Origin: Streptomyces stelliscabiei
GTDB taxonomy: Bacteria; Actinomycetota; Actinomycetes; Streptomycetales; Streptomycetaceae
Length of the DNA: 64,000 nt
Assembly (NCBI RefSeq): GCF_014873495.1
Contig: NZ_JADBGF010000001.1
Span: 7,130,001 to 7,194,000, forward strand
Direction of reading: 5' to 3'
Below, one piece after another: positions 24,413 to 35,263 of the stretch. A program made the position numbers and the translations under genes. How positions within the stretch are numbered: position 1 is the first letter of the stretch; the number at the start of each line of letters is the position of its first letter. The notes under the pieces are model-generated. The model worked only from the letters and a program-made list of their open reading frames with translations, was not told where the DNA came from and ran no database searches.

Positions 24413-25224
24413 ACGGAGCGAGCCGCGAGGCCCTGGCAGCCGCACGTGAGCGTCTCGACGCGCTGACGGACTCCACGTCCGTCGACGCGGCGCGGCTCGC
24501 CGACGAGCTGGCCGCCGTCACCGCTCTGCTCCACCGCGAGGTGTCCCTGCGTCGGGTCCTCACCGACCCGGCGCAGTCCGGCGAGGCCAAGGCCGAGCTG
24601 GTCGGCCGTATCCTCGGCGGCCAGGTCGGTGCGACCACCGCCGACCTGGTGTCAGGACTGGTGCGTTCCCGCTGGTCGCAGCCCCGCGACCTGGTGGACG
24701 CGCTGGAGCAGCTCGCCGACGTCGCCGACCTCACGGCCGCGCAGCAGGCGGGCACGCTCGACGACGTCGAGGACGAGCTGTTCCGGTTCGGCCGGATCGT
24801 CGCCTCGAACACCGAGCTGCGGGCCGCGCTGACCGACCGTGCCGCGGGCGCCTCGGCCAAGAGCGAGCTGCTGCGCAGCCTGCTCGGCGGCCGTGCCAAG
24901 GCCACCACCGAGCGTCTGGTGACGCGCCTCGTGGCCGCGCCGCGTGGACGTAGCCTGGAAGCGGGACTCGACTCCCTGTCCAAGCTCGCCGCCGAGCGCC
25001 GGGACCGCATGGTCGCCACCGTCACCTCGGCGGTTCCGCTGAGCGACCCGCAGAAGCGACGCCTCGGCGCCGCCCTCGCGAAGCTCTACGGCCGTGCCAT
25101 GCACCTCAACCTGGACGTGGACCCCGAGGTCCTCGGCGGGATCAGGGTCCAGGTCGGCGACGAGATCATCAACGGCTCGATCGCGGACCGACTCGAGGAC
25201 GCCGGCCGCCGCCTGGCGAGCTAG
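24409..25224 (+). CDS. atpH: ATP synthase F1 subunit delta
   Basis: 271 residues, longer than the roughly 180 of E. coli delta, as in other actinobacteria. An N-terminal extension precedes the OSCP-like helical bundle, and the conserved C-terminal stretch is the IRVQVGDEIINGSI region that binds subunit b. Overlaps atpF by four bases. A 135-base gap to atpA follows. Confidence 0.93.
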   Translation: MNGASREALAAARERLDALTDSTSVDAARLADELAAVTALLHREVSLRRVLTDPAQSGEAKAELVGRILGGQVGATTADLVSGLVRSRWSQPRDLVDALEQLADVADLTAAQQAGTLDDVEDELFRFGRIVASNTELRAALTDRAAGASAKSELLRSLLGGRAKATTERLVTRLVAAPRGRSLEAGLDSLSKLAAERRDRMVATVTSAVPLSDPQKRRLGAALAKLYGRAMHLNLDVDPEVLGGIRVQVGDEIINGSIADRLEDAGRRLAS

Positions 25225-25359
25225 CACCAAACTTCATAGCAGTACGTACGTATGTCTGCGGCCCGGTTGGGCCGTGCAGAGGATTCACCTCTTTCAGGGG
25301 GGAGTCCCCATCCCCCCAAAGTGAAACTTCGGGCCCAACAAGGAGAGCAGGGAACCCAG

Positions 25360-26955
25360 ATGGCGGAGCTCACGATCCGGCCGGAGGAGATCCGGGACGC
25401 GCTGGAGAACTTCGTCCAGTCGTACAAGCCGGACGCGGCCTCGCGCGAGGAGGTCGGTACGGTCACCCTTGCCGGCGACGGCATCGCGAAGGTCGAGGGT
25501 CTTCCCTCGGCCATGGCCAACGAACTGCTGAAGTTCGAGGACGGCACCCTCGGCCTCGCGCTCAACCTGGAAGAGCGCGAGATCGGCGCCATCGTCCTCG
25601 GTGAGTTCAGCGGCATCGAGGAGGGCCAGCCGGTCACCCGTACCGGCGAGGTCCTGTCGGTCGCCGTGGGCGAGGGCTACCTCGGCCGCGTGGTCGACCC
25701 GCTCGGCAACCCGATCGACGGCCTCGGCGAGATCGAGACGTCCGGCCGCCGTGCCCTGGAGCTGCAGGCTCCCGGTGTCATGGCCCGTAAGTCGGTGCAC
25801 GAGCCGATGGAGACCGGCTACAAGGCCGTCGACGCCATGACCCCGGTCGGCCGCGGCCAGCGTCAGCTGATCATCGGTGACCGCCAGACCGGCAAGACCG
25901 CCCTGGCCGTCGACACGATCATCAACCAGCGCGACAACTGGCGCTCCGGTGACGTGAACAAGCAGGTCCGCTGCGTCTACGTCGCCATCGGCCAGAAGGG
26001 CTCGACCATCGCCTCCGTGCGTGGCGCCCTCGAAGAGGCCGGCGCGCTGGAGTACACGACCATCGTCGCCGCCCCGGCGTCCGACCCGGCCGGCTTCAAG
26101 TACCTGGCGCCGTACACCGGTTCGGCCATCGGTCAGCAGTGGATGTACGAGGGCAAGCACGTCCTCATCATCTTCGACGACCTCTCGAAGCAGGCCGACG
26201 CCTACCGCGCCGTGTCGCTGCTGCTGCGCCGCCCGCCGGGCCGTGAGGCCTACCCGGGTGACGTCTTCTACCTGCACTCCCGTCTGCTGGAGCGCTGCGC
26301 GAAGCTCTCCGACGAGCTGGGTGCCGGCTCGATGACCGGTCTGCCGATCGTCGAGACGAAGGCCAACGACGTCTCGGCGTTCATCCCGACCAACGTCATC
26401 TCCATCACCGACGGCCAGTGCTTCCTGGAGTCGGACCTCTTCAACGCCGGTCAGCGCCCCGCGCTGAACGTCGGTATCTCCGTCTCCCGAGTCGGTGGTT
26501 CCGCGCAGCACAAGGCGATGAAGCAGGTCTCCGGCCGTCTGCGCCTCGACCTCGCCCAGTACCGTGAGCTGGAGGCGTTCGCCGCCTTCGGTTCCGACCT
26601 GGACGCCGCGTCGAAGTCGCAGCTGGAGCGCGGTCAGCGTCTGGTCGAGCTGCTCAAGCAGCCGCAGTACCAGCCGATGCCGACCGAGGACCAGGTCGTC
26701 TCCGTGTGGGCCGGTACCACCGGCAAGATGGACGACGTTCCGGTCGCCGACGTGCGCCGCTTCGAGAAGGAGCTGCTGGAGTACCTGCACCGCAAGGAGC
26801 AGGGCCTCATGACCTCCATCAAGGAGGGCGGCAAGATGTCGGACGACACCCTCACCGCTGTCGCCGACGCGATCGCCGAGTTCAAGAAGCAGTTCGAGAC
26901 CTCGGACGGCAAGCTGCTCGGCGAGGACGCCCCGGCCGTCAACGTCTCCAAGTGA
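25360..26955 (+). CDS. atpA: ATP synthase F1 subunit alpha
   Basis: 531-residue non-catalytic nucleotide-binding subunit. Walker A is GDRQTGKT. The arginine finger is in the late conserved block around NVGISVSRVGGSAQ, and VLIIFDDLSKQA is the Walker B segment. ATG at 25360 behind AAGGAGAG; the longer in-frame start at 25252 lies in the untranslated gap. Confidence 0.97.
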   Translation: MAELTIRPEEIRDALENFVQSYKPDAASREEVGTVTLAGDGIAKVEGLPSAMANELLKFEDGTLGLALNLEEREIGAIVLGEFSGIEEGQPVTRTGEVLSVAVGEGYLGRVVDPLGNPIDGLGEIETSGRRALELQAPGVMARKSVHEPMETGYKAVDAMTPVGRGQRQLIIGDRQTGKTALAVDTIINQRDNWRSGDVNKQVRCVYVAIGQKGSTIASVRGALEEAGALEYTTIVAAPASDPAGFKYLAPYTGSAIGQQWMYEGKHVLIIFDDLSKQADAYRAVSLLLRRPPGREAYPGDVFYLHSRLLERCAKLSDELGAGSMTGLPIVETKANDVSAFIPTNVISITDGQCFLESDLFNAGQRPALNVGISVSRVGGSAQHKAMKQVSGRLRLDLAQYRELEAFAAFGSDLDAASKSQLERGQRLVELLKQPQYQPMPTEDQVVSVWAGTTGKMDDVPVADVRRFEKELLEYLHRKEQGLMTSIKEGGKMSDDTLTAVADAIAEFKKQFETSDGKLLGEDAPAVNVSK

Positions 26956-26976
26956 CGTAAGGAAGGGACCTGACTC

Positions 26977-27894
26977 ATGGGAGCCCAGCTCCGGGTCTAC
27001 AAGCGTCGCATCCGATCCGTCACCGCGACCAAGAAGATCACCAAGGCGATGGAGATGATCGCCGCCTCGCGTGTCGTCAAGGCGCAGCGCAAGGTGGCGG
27101 CCTCCGCGCCGTACGCGGCCGAGCTCACCCGCGCGGTCACGGCGGTCGGTACCGGTTCGAACACCAAGCACCCGCTGACCACGGAGGCGGAGACGGCGAC
27201 CCGTTCCGCGGTGCTGCTCCTCACGAGCGACCGCGGACTGGCCGGCGCCTTCAACTCCAACGCCATCAAGGTCGCCGAGCAGTTGACGGCGCGCCTCCAG
27301 GCGGAGGGCAAGGAGGTCGACACGTACATCGTCGGCCGCCGCGGTCTGGCCCACTACAACTTCCGCGAGCGCAAGGTCGTGGAGTCGTGGTCGGGCTTCA
27401 CCGACGAGCCCACCTACGCGGACGCGAAGAAGGTCGCGGGTCCGCTGATCGAGGCCATCGAGAAGGACACGGCTGACGGCGGCGTGGACGAACTCCACAT
27501 CGTCTTCACCGAGTTCGTCTCGATGATGACGCAGTCGGCGCTCGACGCCCGTCTGCTGCCGCTCAGCCTCGACGAGGTGGCGAAGGAGGCGGCGCCGAAG
27601 GGCGAGATCCTTCCGCTGTACGACTTCGAGCCGTCGGCGGAGGACGTCCTCGACGCCCTGCTGCCGCGCTATGTCGAGAGCCGTATCTACAACGCGATGC
27701 TTCAGTCGGCCGCTTCCAAGCACGCCGCCACCCGCCGCGCGATGAAGTCGGCCACCGACAACGCGGGCGAGCTGATCAACACGCTCTCCCGCCTTGCCAA
27801 CGCGGCCCGCCAGGCCGAAATCACCCAGGAAATCAGCGAGATCGTCGGTGGCTCCGCAGCCCTCGCCGACGCGAACGCGGGGAGTGACAGGTAA
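26977..27894 (+). CDS. atpG: ATP synthase F1 subunit gamma
   Basis: Central rotor shaft, 305 residues. The N-terminal helix begins MGAQLRVYKRRIRSV, with KKITKAMEMIAASRV; the C-terminal helix includes ATRRAMKSATDNAGELI. LLTSDRGLAGAFN is the conserved mid-domain block. Its stop TAA shares one base with the atpD ATG. Confidence 0.96.
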   Translation: MGAQLRVYKRRIRSVTATKKITKAMEMIAASRVVKAQRKVAASAPYAAELTRAVTAVGTGSNTKHPLTTEAETATRSAVLLLTSDRGLAGAFNSNAIKVAEQLTARLQAEGKEVDTYIVGRRGLAHYNFRERKVVESWSGFTDEPTYADAKKVAGPLIEAIEKDTADGGVDELHIVFTEFVSMMTQSALDARLLPLSLDEVAKEAAPKGEILPLYDFEPSAEDVLDALLPRYVESRIYNAMLQSAASKHAATRRAMKSATDNAGELINTLSRLANAARQAEITQEISEIVGGSAALADANAGSDR

Positions 27895-29330
27895 TGACGA
27901 CGACAGTTGAGACGGCCGCTGCCACGGGCCGCGTCGCCCGGGTCATCGGCCCGGTCGTCGACGTGGAATTCCCCGTCGACGCCATGCCGGAGATCTACAA
28001 CGCCCTTCACGTCGAGGTGGCCGACCCGGCCCTCGACGGTGCGAGGAAGACGCTGACCCTGGAGGTCGCCCAGCACCTGGGTGACGGCCTGGTCCGCACC
28101 ATCTCCATGCAGCCCACCGACGGTCTGGTCCGCCAGGCCGCCGTCACCGACACCGGCACGGGAATCTCCGTCCCGGTCGGCGACTTCACCAAGGGCAAGG
28201 TGTTCAACACCCTCGGTGAGGTGCTGAACACCGACGAGCAGTACGAGGGCGAGCGCTGGACCATCCACCGCAAGGCCCCCAACTTCGACGAGCTCGAGTC
28301 GAAGACCGAGATGTTCGAGACCGGCGTCAAGGTCATCGACCTTCTCACCCCGTACGTCAAGGGTGGAAAGATCGGCCTGTTCGGTGGTGCCGGCGTCGGC
28401 AAGACGGTGCTCATCCAGGAGATGATCTACCGCGTCGCCAACAACCACGACGGTGTCTCCGTGTTCGCCGGTGTCGGTGAGCGCACCCGTGAGGGCAACG
28501 ACCTCATCGAGGAGATGGCGGAGTCGGGCGTCATCGACAAGACCGCCCTGGTCTTCGGCCAGATGGACGAGCCCCCGGGCACCCGTCTGCGCGTGGCACT
28601 CGCCGGTCTGACCATGGCGGAGTACTTCCGCGATGTGCAGAAGCAGGACGTGCTGTTCTTCATCGACAACATCTTCCGCTTCACCCAGGCCGGTTCCGAG
28701 GTGTCGACCCTGCTCGGCCGTATGCCCTCCGCGGTGGGCTACCAGCCGAACCTGGCCGACGAGATGGGTCTCCTCCAGGAGCGCATCACCTCGACCCGCG
28801 GTCACTCGATCACCTCGATGCAGGCGATCTACGTCCCCGCGGACGACCTGACCGACCCGGCCCCGGCCACCACCTTCGCCCACCTCGACGCGACGACGGT
28901 TCTCTCCCGTCCGATCTCCGAGAAGGGCATCTACCCGGCCGTGGACCCGCTGGACTCCACGTCCCGCATCCTGGACCCCCGCTACATCGCGGCGGACCAC
29001 TACAACACCGCGATGCGCGTCAAGACGGTCCTGCAGAAGTACAAGGACCTCCAGGACATCATCGCGATCCTCGGTATCGACGAGCTCGGCGAGGAGGACA
29101 AGCTCACCGTCCACCGTGCCCGTCGTGTGGAGCGCTTCCTCTCCCAGAACACCCACGTCGCCAAGCAGTTCACCGGCGTCGACGGGTCGGACGTGCCGCT
29201 GGACGAGTCGATCACCGCGTTCAACGCGATCATCGACGGTGAGTACGACCACTTCCCGGAGCAGGCGTTCTTCCTCTGCGGTGGTATCGAGGACCTGAAG
29301 AAGAACGCGAAGGAGCTCGGCGTCTCCTGA
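27894..29330 (+). CDS. atpD: ATP synthase F1 subunit beta
   Basis: 478-residue catalytic subunit. Walker A is GGAGVGKT, the catalytic Glu is in the downstream GERTREGND block, DVLFFIDNIFRFTQAG is Walker B, and TLLGRMPSAVGYQP is the family signature. The start overlaps the atpG stop by one base. Confidence 0.98.
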   Translation: MTTTVETAAATGRVARVIGPVVDVEFPVDAMPEIYNALHVEVADPALDGARKTLTLEVAQHLGDGLVRTISMQPTDGLVRQAAVTDTGTGISVPVGDFTKGKVFNTLGEVLNTDEQYEGERWTIHRKAPNFDELESKTEMFETGVKVIDLLTPYVKGGKIGLFGGAGVGKTVLIQEMIYRVANNHDGVSVFAGVGERTREGNDLIEEMAESGVIDKTALVFGQMDEPPGTRLRVALAGLTMAEYFRDVQKQDVLFFIDNIFRFTQAGSEVSTLLGRMPSAVGYQPNLADEMGLLQERITSTRGHSITSMQAIYVPADDLTDPAPATTFAHLDATTVLSRPISEKGIYPAVDPLDSTSRILDPRYIAADHYNTAMRVKTVLQKYKDLQDIIAILGIDELGEEDKLTVHRARRVERFLSQNTHVAKQFTGVDGSDVPLDESITAFNAIIDGEYDHFPEQAFFLCGGIEDLKKNAKELGVS

Positions 29331-29461
29331 CGCCCGGCGACTCGTGAACAGTGGGGGGCGAGGCCACACCTCATGGGGTGCGTCCCGCCCCCCTCTGTAC
29401 TCCCACTAGAATTGAACCCAACACCCGGCCAAGGAGCCGGGTGGTGACCCGAGGAGCCATC

Positions 29462-29836
29462 TTGGCTGCTGAGCTGCACGTCGCGCTGGTCGCGGCCGAC
29501 CGAGAGGTCTGGTCGGGCCAGGCCACCCTGGTCGTCGCCCGTACCACGTCCGGCGACATCGGCGTCATGCCCGGTCACCAGCCGCTGCTCGGTGTGCTGG
29601 AGTCGGGCCCGGTGACCATCCGTACGAGTGAGGGCGGCACCGTCGTCGTCGCCGTGCACGGCGGTTTCATCTCGTTCGCGGACAACAAGCTGTCCCTGCT
29701 GGCCGAGGTCGCCGAGCTGGCCGACGAGATCGACGTCCAGAGCGCGGAGCGGGAGCTGGAGCGCGCGAAGGCGGCGGGCGACGCCGCCGCCGAGCGCCGC
29801 GCGGATGTACGACTGCGTACGGCGGCGGCGCGCTGA
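29462..29836 (+). CDS. atpC: ATP synthase F1 subunit epsilon
   Basis: 124-residue rotor-stalk subunit. The N-terminal beta-sandwich (ELHVALVAADREVWSGQA, GDIGVMPGHQPLLGVL) is followed by two C-terminal helices rich in Ala/Arg/Glu. The start is TTG at 29462, six bases behind GAGGAG and giving the standard MAAELHVALV; the frame upstream is unconserved. Last gene of the operon, followed by a terminator. Confidence 0.95.
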   Translation: MAAELHVALVAADREVWSGQATLVVARTTSGDIGVMPGHQPLLGVLESGPVTIRTSEGGTVVVAVHGGFISFADNKLSLLAEVAELADEIDVQSAERELERAKAAGDAAAERRADVRLRTAAAR

Positions 29837-29861
29837 GCCCGCACGTCGTGTGATGCTGTAC

Positions 29862-29932
29862 CTCAGCCGCGGCTGGGTCTGGATGTCTTCATCCTGATCC
29901 GGCCGCGGCTGAGGCAAATGTGGGTGTTTTTT
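29862..29932 (+). terminator. atp operon terminator
   Basis: CTCAGCCGCGGC (29862-29873) pairs with GCCGCGGCTGAG (29902-29913). An inner GGATG/CATCC hairpin lies between, and a run of six T residues ends at 29932. Directly downstream, ATTACCTAG is repeated at 29940 and 29956. Confidence 0.8.
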
Positions 29933-29985
29933 ACGTTCCATTACCTAGCAGTGGCATTACCTAGGAGACGAGGAGGTCGGTGTCG

Positions 29986-30438
29986 ATGGTCCTCGCTCTG
30001 ACTGTGTGCGGGTCGGTGATCGCGCTCGTGGTGGTGGGGCTCTTCGTCTTCGGACTGCGCCGGCGCCTCATCCAGCGCTCCGGCGGCACCTTCGACTGCA
30101 GCCTGCGGTGGAACGCACCCGAGAAACCCGGGGACGACAAGAACGGCAAGGGCTGGGGCTACGGGGTCGCCCGCTACAACGGCGACCGCATCGAGTGGTA
30201 CCGCGTCTTCTCGTACTCCATCCGCCCCCGCCGCGTCCTGGAGCGTTCGTCGATCGAGGTCGCCGGGCGCCGCACCCCCGAGGGCGAGGAGGAGCTGGCG
30301 CTCCTCTCCGACGCCGTGATCCTCGCGTGTCTGCACCGCGGGACCCGGCTGGAACTGGCGATGAGCGACGACGCGCTGACCGGTTTCCTCGCGTGGCTGG
30401 AGGCAGCCCCGCCCGGACAGCGAGTGAATGTGGCGTAG
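29986..30438 (+). CDS. DUF2550-type membrane-anchored protein
   Basis: About 150 residues. One N-terminal membrane helix (LALTVCGSVIALVVVGLFVFGL) precedes a cytoplasmic domain with the conserved RRRLIQRSGGTFDCSLRW, GWGYGVARY and RPRRVLERS segments. It matches the DUF2550 family that follows atpC across actinobacteria; function unknown. AGGAGG precedes ATG 29986 by nine bases; GTG at 29980 is possible but too close to it. The conserved link with ATP synthase suggests an envelope or bioenergetic role, which is inference. Confidence 0.8.
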   Translation: MVLALTVCGSVIALVVVGLFVFGLRRRLIQRSGGTFDCSLRWNAPEKPGDDKNGKGWGYGVARYNGDRIEWYRVFSYSIRPRRVLERSSIEVAGRRTPEGEEELALLSDAVILACLHRGTRLELAMSDDALTGFLAWLEAAPPGQRVNVA

Positions 30439-30462
30439 TCACATCCACTCGCTGGGTGGGGG

Positions 30463-30487
30463 TCCCCCCGGACGAAGTCCGGGGGGA
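30463..30487. terminator. Bidirectional terminator between DUF2550 gene and chiC
   Basis: A perfect 10-bp stem, TCCCCCCGGA with its inverse, encloses CGAAG. It sits between convergent genes. Confidence 0.75.
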
Positions 30488-30516
30488 GCGTCAACGTGGC
30501 GTGATCCTTCAGTCGG

Positions 30517-32337
<1,821 letters not shown>

Positions 32338-32407
32338 GTGCGCCTCCTTGTGGGGTGTCTTGAGCATGAGGCTCTTGAGCATGAGCATGACGTGGCGCAG
32401 TGTGGCG

Positions 32408-32449
32408 AGAATAGAAAGGTCTGGACCATAGGTCAATGGGTCTGGACCA
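32408..32449 (-). promoter_or_regulatory. chiC promoter with double 12-bp direct repeats
   Basis: On the minus strand the repeats read TGGTCCAGACCC (32449-32438) and TGGTCCAGACCT (32428-32417). A -35 TTGACC (32436-32431) and -10 TATTCT (32413-32408) are separated by exactly 17 bases, so the repeats flank and overlap the -35. Such repeats mediate chitin induction and glucose repression of Streptomyces chitinase genes. They also resemble DasR-type operators. Confidence 0.9.
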
Positions 32450-32478
32450 GTGCGCTCATGCGGGACACCCCGGTGAGG

Positions 32479-33120
32479 TCAGACCCCCAACTCCTGGGCC
32501 AGCACCGCCGCCTGCACCCGGCTGCGCAGATCGAGCTTCCCCAGCAGACGGCTGACGTGCGTCTTCACCGTCGCCTCGGCCATGTCCAGCCGCCCGGCGA
32601 TCTCCGCGTTCGACAGCCCTTCACCCAGACAGGACAGGACCTCCCGCTCGCGCCGGGTGAGCGAGTCCAGGACGGACGGATCGACGGCGGGCTCGCGTAC
32701 GGGCTTGGCGGCGAACTCGGCGATCAGCCGCCGGGTGACGGCCGGGGCGATCAGACCCTCGCCGCGCCCCACCGCCCGTACCGCCTCGATGAGGTCCCTC
32801 GCCTCCGTGTTCTTCAGCAGGAAGCCGGCGGCACCGGCCCGCAGCGCCCCGAAGACGTACTCGTCGAGGTCGAACGTGGTGAGCACCAGCACATCGGCCA
32901 GACCCTCGGCGACGACCTGGCGGGTCGCGGACACCCCGTCCAGCCTCGGCATCTGCACGTCCATCAGCACCAGGTCGGGCCGCAGCTCCCGGGCGAGCGC
33001 CACCGCCCGCTCGCCGTCCGGCGCCTCGCCGACCACCTCGATGTCCGGCGCGCTGCGCAGGATGAGGACCAGTCCGGCCCGTACGGCGGACTGGTCCTCG
33101 GCGACGAGCACACGGATCAC
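32479..33120 (-). CDS. chiR: NarL-family response regulator (ChiR)
   Basis: 213 residues. Receiver domain with phospho-acceptor Asp54 (LVLMDVQMP) and Lys in FLLKNTEA; LuxR-type HTH at the C-terminus (LTRREREVLSCLGEGLSNAEIAGRL). The start is GTG, overlapping the chiS stop (GTGA), so the pair is co-translated. The gene lies directly upstream of chiC on the same strand. In S. coelicolor the equivalent ChiR is described as activating chiC in response to chitin. Confidence 0.88.
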   Translation of the reverse strand: MIRVLVAEDQSAVRAGLVLILRSAPDIEVVGEAPDGERAVALARELRPDLVLMDVQMPRLDGVSATRQVVAEGLADVLVLTTFDLDEYVFGALRAGAAGFLLKNTEARDLIEAVRAVGRGEGLIAPAVTRRLIAEFAAKPVREPAVDPSVLDSLTRREREVLSCLGEGLSNAEIAGRLDMAEATVKTHVSRLLGKLDLRSRVQAAVLAQELGV

Positions 33121-34304
33121 GCGGGTTCTCCTTCGATGACGGGGAGGGCGGCACGGACGCTCCAGACCTTGCCGTGGGCCATGCTCTCGGGGCCCGCCTC
33201 GAACGTGCCGCCCAGCAGGGCGACCCGCTCCCGCATCCCGACCAGACCGGCGCCGGAACCGGGGGCGCTCGGGCGGTCGCGGTCGCCGTACGGGCTGGTC
33301 ACGGCGATGCCGAGGGCTCCGTCCGTCTGGCGCAGGGCGACGGTGACCCGGCCGGGGCAGGCGTGCTTGAGGGCGTTGGTCAGCGATTCCTGGACGATGC
33401 GGTAGGCCGCCATCTCGACGGGGGCGGGGAGGGGACCGTCGTGTTCGGCGTCGAGGGTGACGTCGAGGCCGTTGGTGCGGGCGCCGTCGACGAGGGAGCC
33501 GAGCCCGTCGAGCGTGGGCGCGACGGACGGCTCGGTGTCGTCGCCTGCGTCCCGCAGGATGCCGATCAGCCTGCGCATCTCGGCCAGGCCCTCGACGCTG
33601 TTCTCGCGGATGACCCCGAGGGCCTTCTGGGAGGTGTCCGGGTCGTCTATGGAGAGCGCGGCCGTGGAGTGGATCGCGATCGCCGAGAGGTGGTTGGCGA
33701 CCATGTCGTGCAACTCCCTTGCCATGCGCGCCCGTTCGGACACCACCGCCTGCGCGCGGTCCATCTCCGCCAGCAGGGCGGTCTGTTCGGCGCGCAGCCG
33801 GGCGGCCTCGGCGGCGTCGCGGTGGTTGCGGACGATCCAGCCGGTGGCGGCGGGGGTGAAGCCGACCAGCCCGACCACCACACCGGTGAGCAGTGCCTCC
33901 GGCCGCCGCCACACGGCGAGGGGGACGACCGTGGCGGCCACGGTCATCAGTCCGGCGATCCAGGGGACCCGGCGGGCCGTGGCGGGTGAGCCGTACAGCA
34001 CGGCCGAGTACACCAGATCGGTGAACATCAGCACGGTGAGCAGACTGCCCCGGGTGATGGTGTCCACGGTCAGCGCGGCCCATCCGACCAGCAGGGCCGT
34101 GCGCGGCATGGCGCGGCGCAGCGTCTCGCAGCCGGCGGTCACAACGAGCGGCAGCAGGATCCACCACTGGCCGTGGAGCAGCACGATCGCCTCGTCGGAG
34201 GGGCGGGTGTAGAGGCCCAGTCCCCACAGCAGCAGGCCCCCGAGCAGTCCGGCGAGGGCCGCGTACAGGTCGAAGCGGTGCGGGCGGGGCGGTCGTACGG
34301 CCAT
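33117..34304 (-). CDS. chiS: Sensor histidine kinase (ChiS)
   Basis: 395 residues. Several N-terminal membrane helices (about residues 10-150), then a HisKA_3 dimerisation domain with His199 (ELHDMVANHL) and a HATPase domain (ESLTNALKHA and GAGLVGMRERV). ATG at 34304 is chosen with GGATGGAG upstream; an in-frame start 21 codons earlier is not preceded by a ribosome site. Cognate kinase of the overlapping chiR. It has no large extracellular domain, so direct chito-oligosaccharide sensing is uncertain. Confidence 0.85.
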   Translation of the reverse strand: MAVRPPRPHRFDLYAALAGLLGGLLLWGLGLYTRPSDEAIVLLHGQWWILLPLVVTAGCETLRRAMPRTALLVGWAALTVDTITRGSLLTVLMFTDLVYSAVLYGSPATARRVPWIAGLMTVAATVVPLAVWRRPEALLTGVVVGLVGFTPAATGWIVRNHRDAAEAARLRAEQTALLAEMDRAQAVVSERARMARELHDMVANHLSAIAIHSTAALSIDDPDTSQKALGVIRENSVEGLAEMRRLIGILRDAGDDTEPSVAPTLDGLGSLVDGARTNGLDVTLDAEHDGPLPAPVEMAAYRIVQESLTNALKHACPGRVTVALRQTDGALGIAVTSPYGDRDRPSAPGSGAGLVGMRERVALLGGTFEAGPESMAHGKVWSVRAALPVIEGEPA

Positions 34305-34456
34305 GACTCCATCCAACACGTCACGGATGCCCGGCGCCTGATCCCCGCGAACGGTCCTGGACTGCATCCTTCGATGTACCGCGACTTCCTCACCACCGAC
34401 GACGCGTCGGCGGCCGCCCGCCGGGAGCCTGGAAGGGTGACCGAGAGGAGCGAGTC

Positions 34457-35044
34457 GTGATCGTCGCGTTGATCATCGCCTGTGAGGTCGGCTTCTGGGT
34501 GCTGCTGGCGCTGGCCCTGGCCGTCCGCTACCTGCTGAAGAGGCGCCGGACCAGTGTCGTGCTGCTGCTCTGCGAGCCCGTGCTGGAGCTGGTGCTGTTC
34601 GTCGTGACCGCGATCGACCTGAAGAACGGGGCCGAACCGAGCTGGGAGCACGGGGTCGCGGCCCTCTACATCGGCTTCACCGTGGGCTACGGCCACTACA
34701 TGATCAGTCGGCTGGACGCCTGGGCGGCGCACCGGCTGGGCGGCGGGCCCAGGCCGCCGGCACCGCCGAAGTACGGCCTGGCCCGCGCCCGGCACGAGGG
34801 GAAGCTGTGGACGCGGACGGTGGTGTCGGCCGCGGTGGCGCTGGCACTCCTGCAACTGGCCGTCTGGTACGTGGGCGACGACGGGAACGTCGATTCGCTG
34901 AGGTCGTTCCAGTGGGTCGCGCTCCGGGCCGCGGGCATCCACGGCCTGGTCGCCCTCACCTACACGATCTGGCCGAAGAAGGACCCGGGCGTCGCGGAGG
35001 GCGAGGACCGGGTCACCGTCGCGAAGGAGAGGGCCGGGCGATGA
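34457..35044 (+). CDS. Multi-pass membrane protein of unknown function
   Basis: 195 residues with about five hydrophobic helices (roughly 2-27, 33-53, 66-86, 118-138, 152-170) and a charged C-terminal tail. The central segment GYGHYMISRLDAWAA is notable but I do not recognise a family. The start is GTG at 34457 behind GAGAGGAG. Divergent from chiS by 152 bases and overlapping the next small gene by ATGA, so the two form an operon. No export or enzyme motif is visible. Confidence 0.75.
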   Translation: MIVALIIACEVGFWVLLALALAVRYLLKRRRTSVVLLLCEPVLELVLFVVTAIDLKNGAEPSWEHGVAALYIGFTVGYGHYMISRLDAWAAHRLGGGPRPPAPPKYGLARARHEGKLWTRTVVSAAVALALLQLAVWYVGDDGNVDSLRSFQWVALRAAGIHGLVALTYTIWPKKDPGVAEGEDRVTVAKERAGR

Positions 35045-35247
35045 GCGGGACGGCGGTCGGGGCGTCGAGGAACGTGTGGGAAGGGGCCGGCACCTTCGTG
35101 ATCGGCCTGGTGCTGTGGCTGTTCACGGAGGGGGTGGAGGTGCCGTTCGTCACTCTGACCAAGGTAGGCGTGGTGATGATGTGCGTGGGTGGCGTCCTCG
35201 TCGCGACGGGCCTCTACCAGCGGGCCCGCGGCACGACGGGCGGGTAG
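35041..35247 (+). CDS. Small two-helix membrane protein
   Basis: 68 residues with two predicted membrane helices (about 16-33 and 41-60) and short charged ends. It begins in the ATGA overlap with the preceding membrane-protein gene and is probably its partner. The short spacing and coupling argue that it is real despite its size. Confidence 0.65.
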   Translation: MSGTAVGASRNVWEGAGTFVIGLVLWLFTEGVEVPFVTLTKVGVVMMCVGGVLVATGLYQRARGTTGG

Positions 35248-35263
35248 CGCCCCGGCGCGGCGG

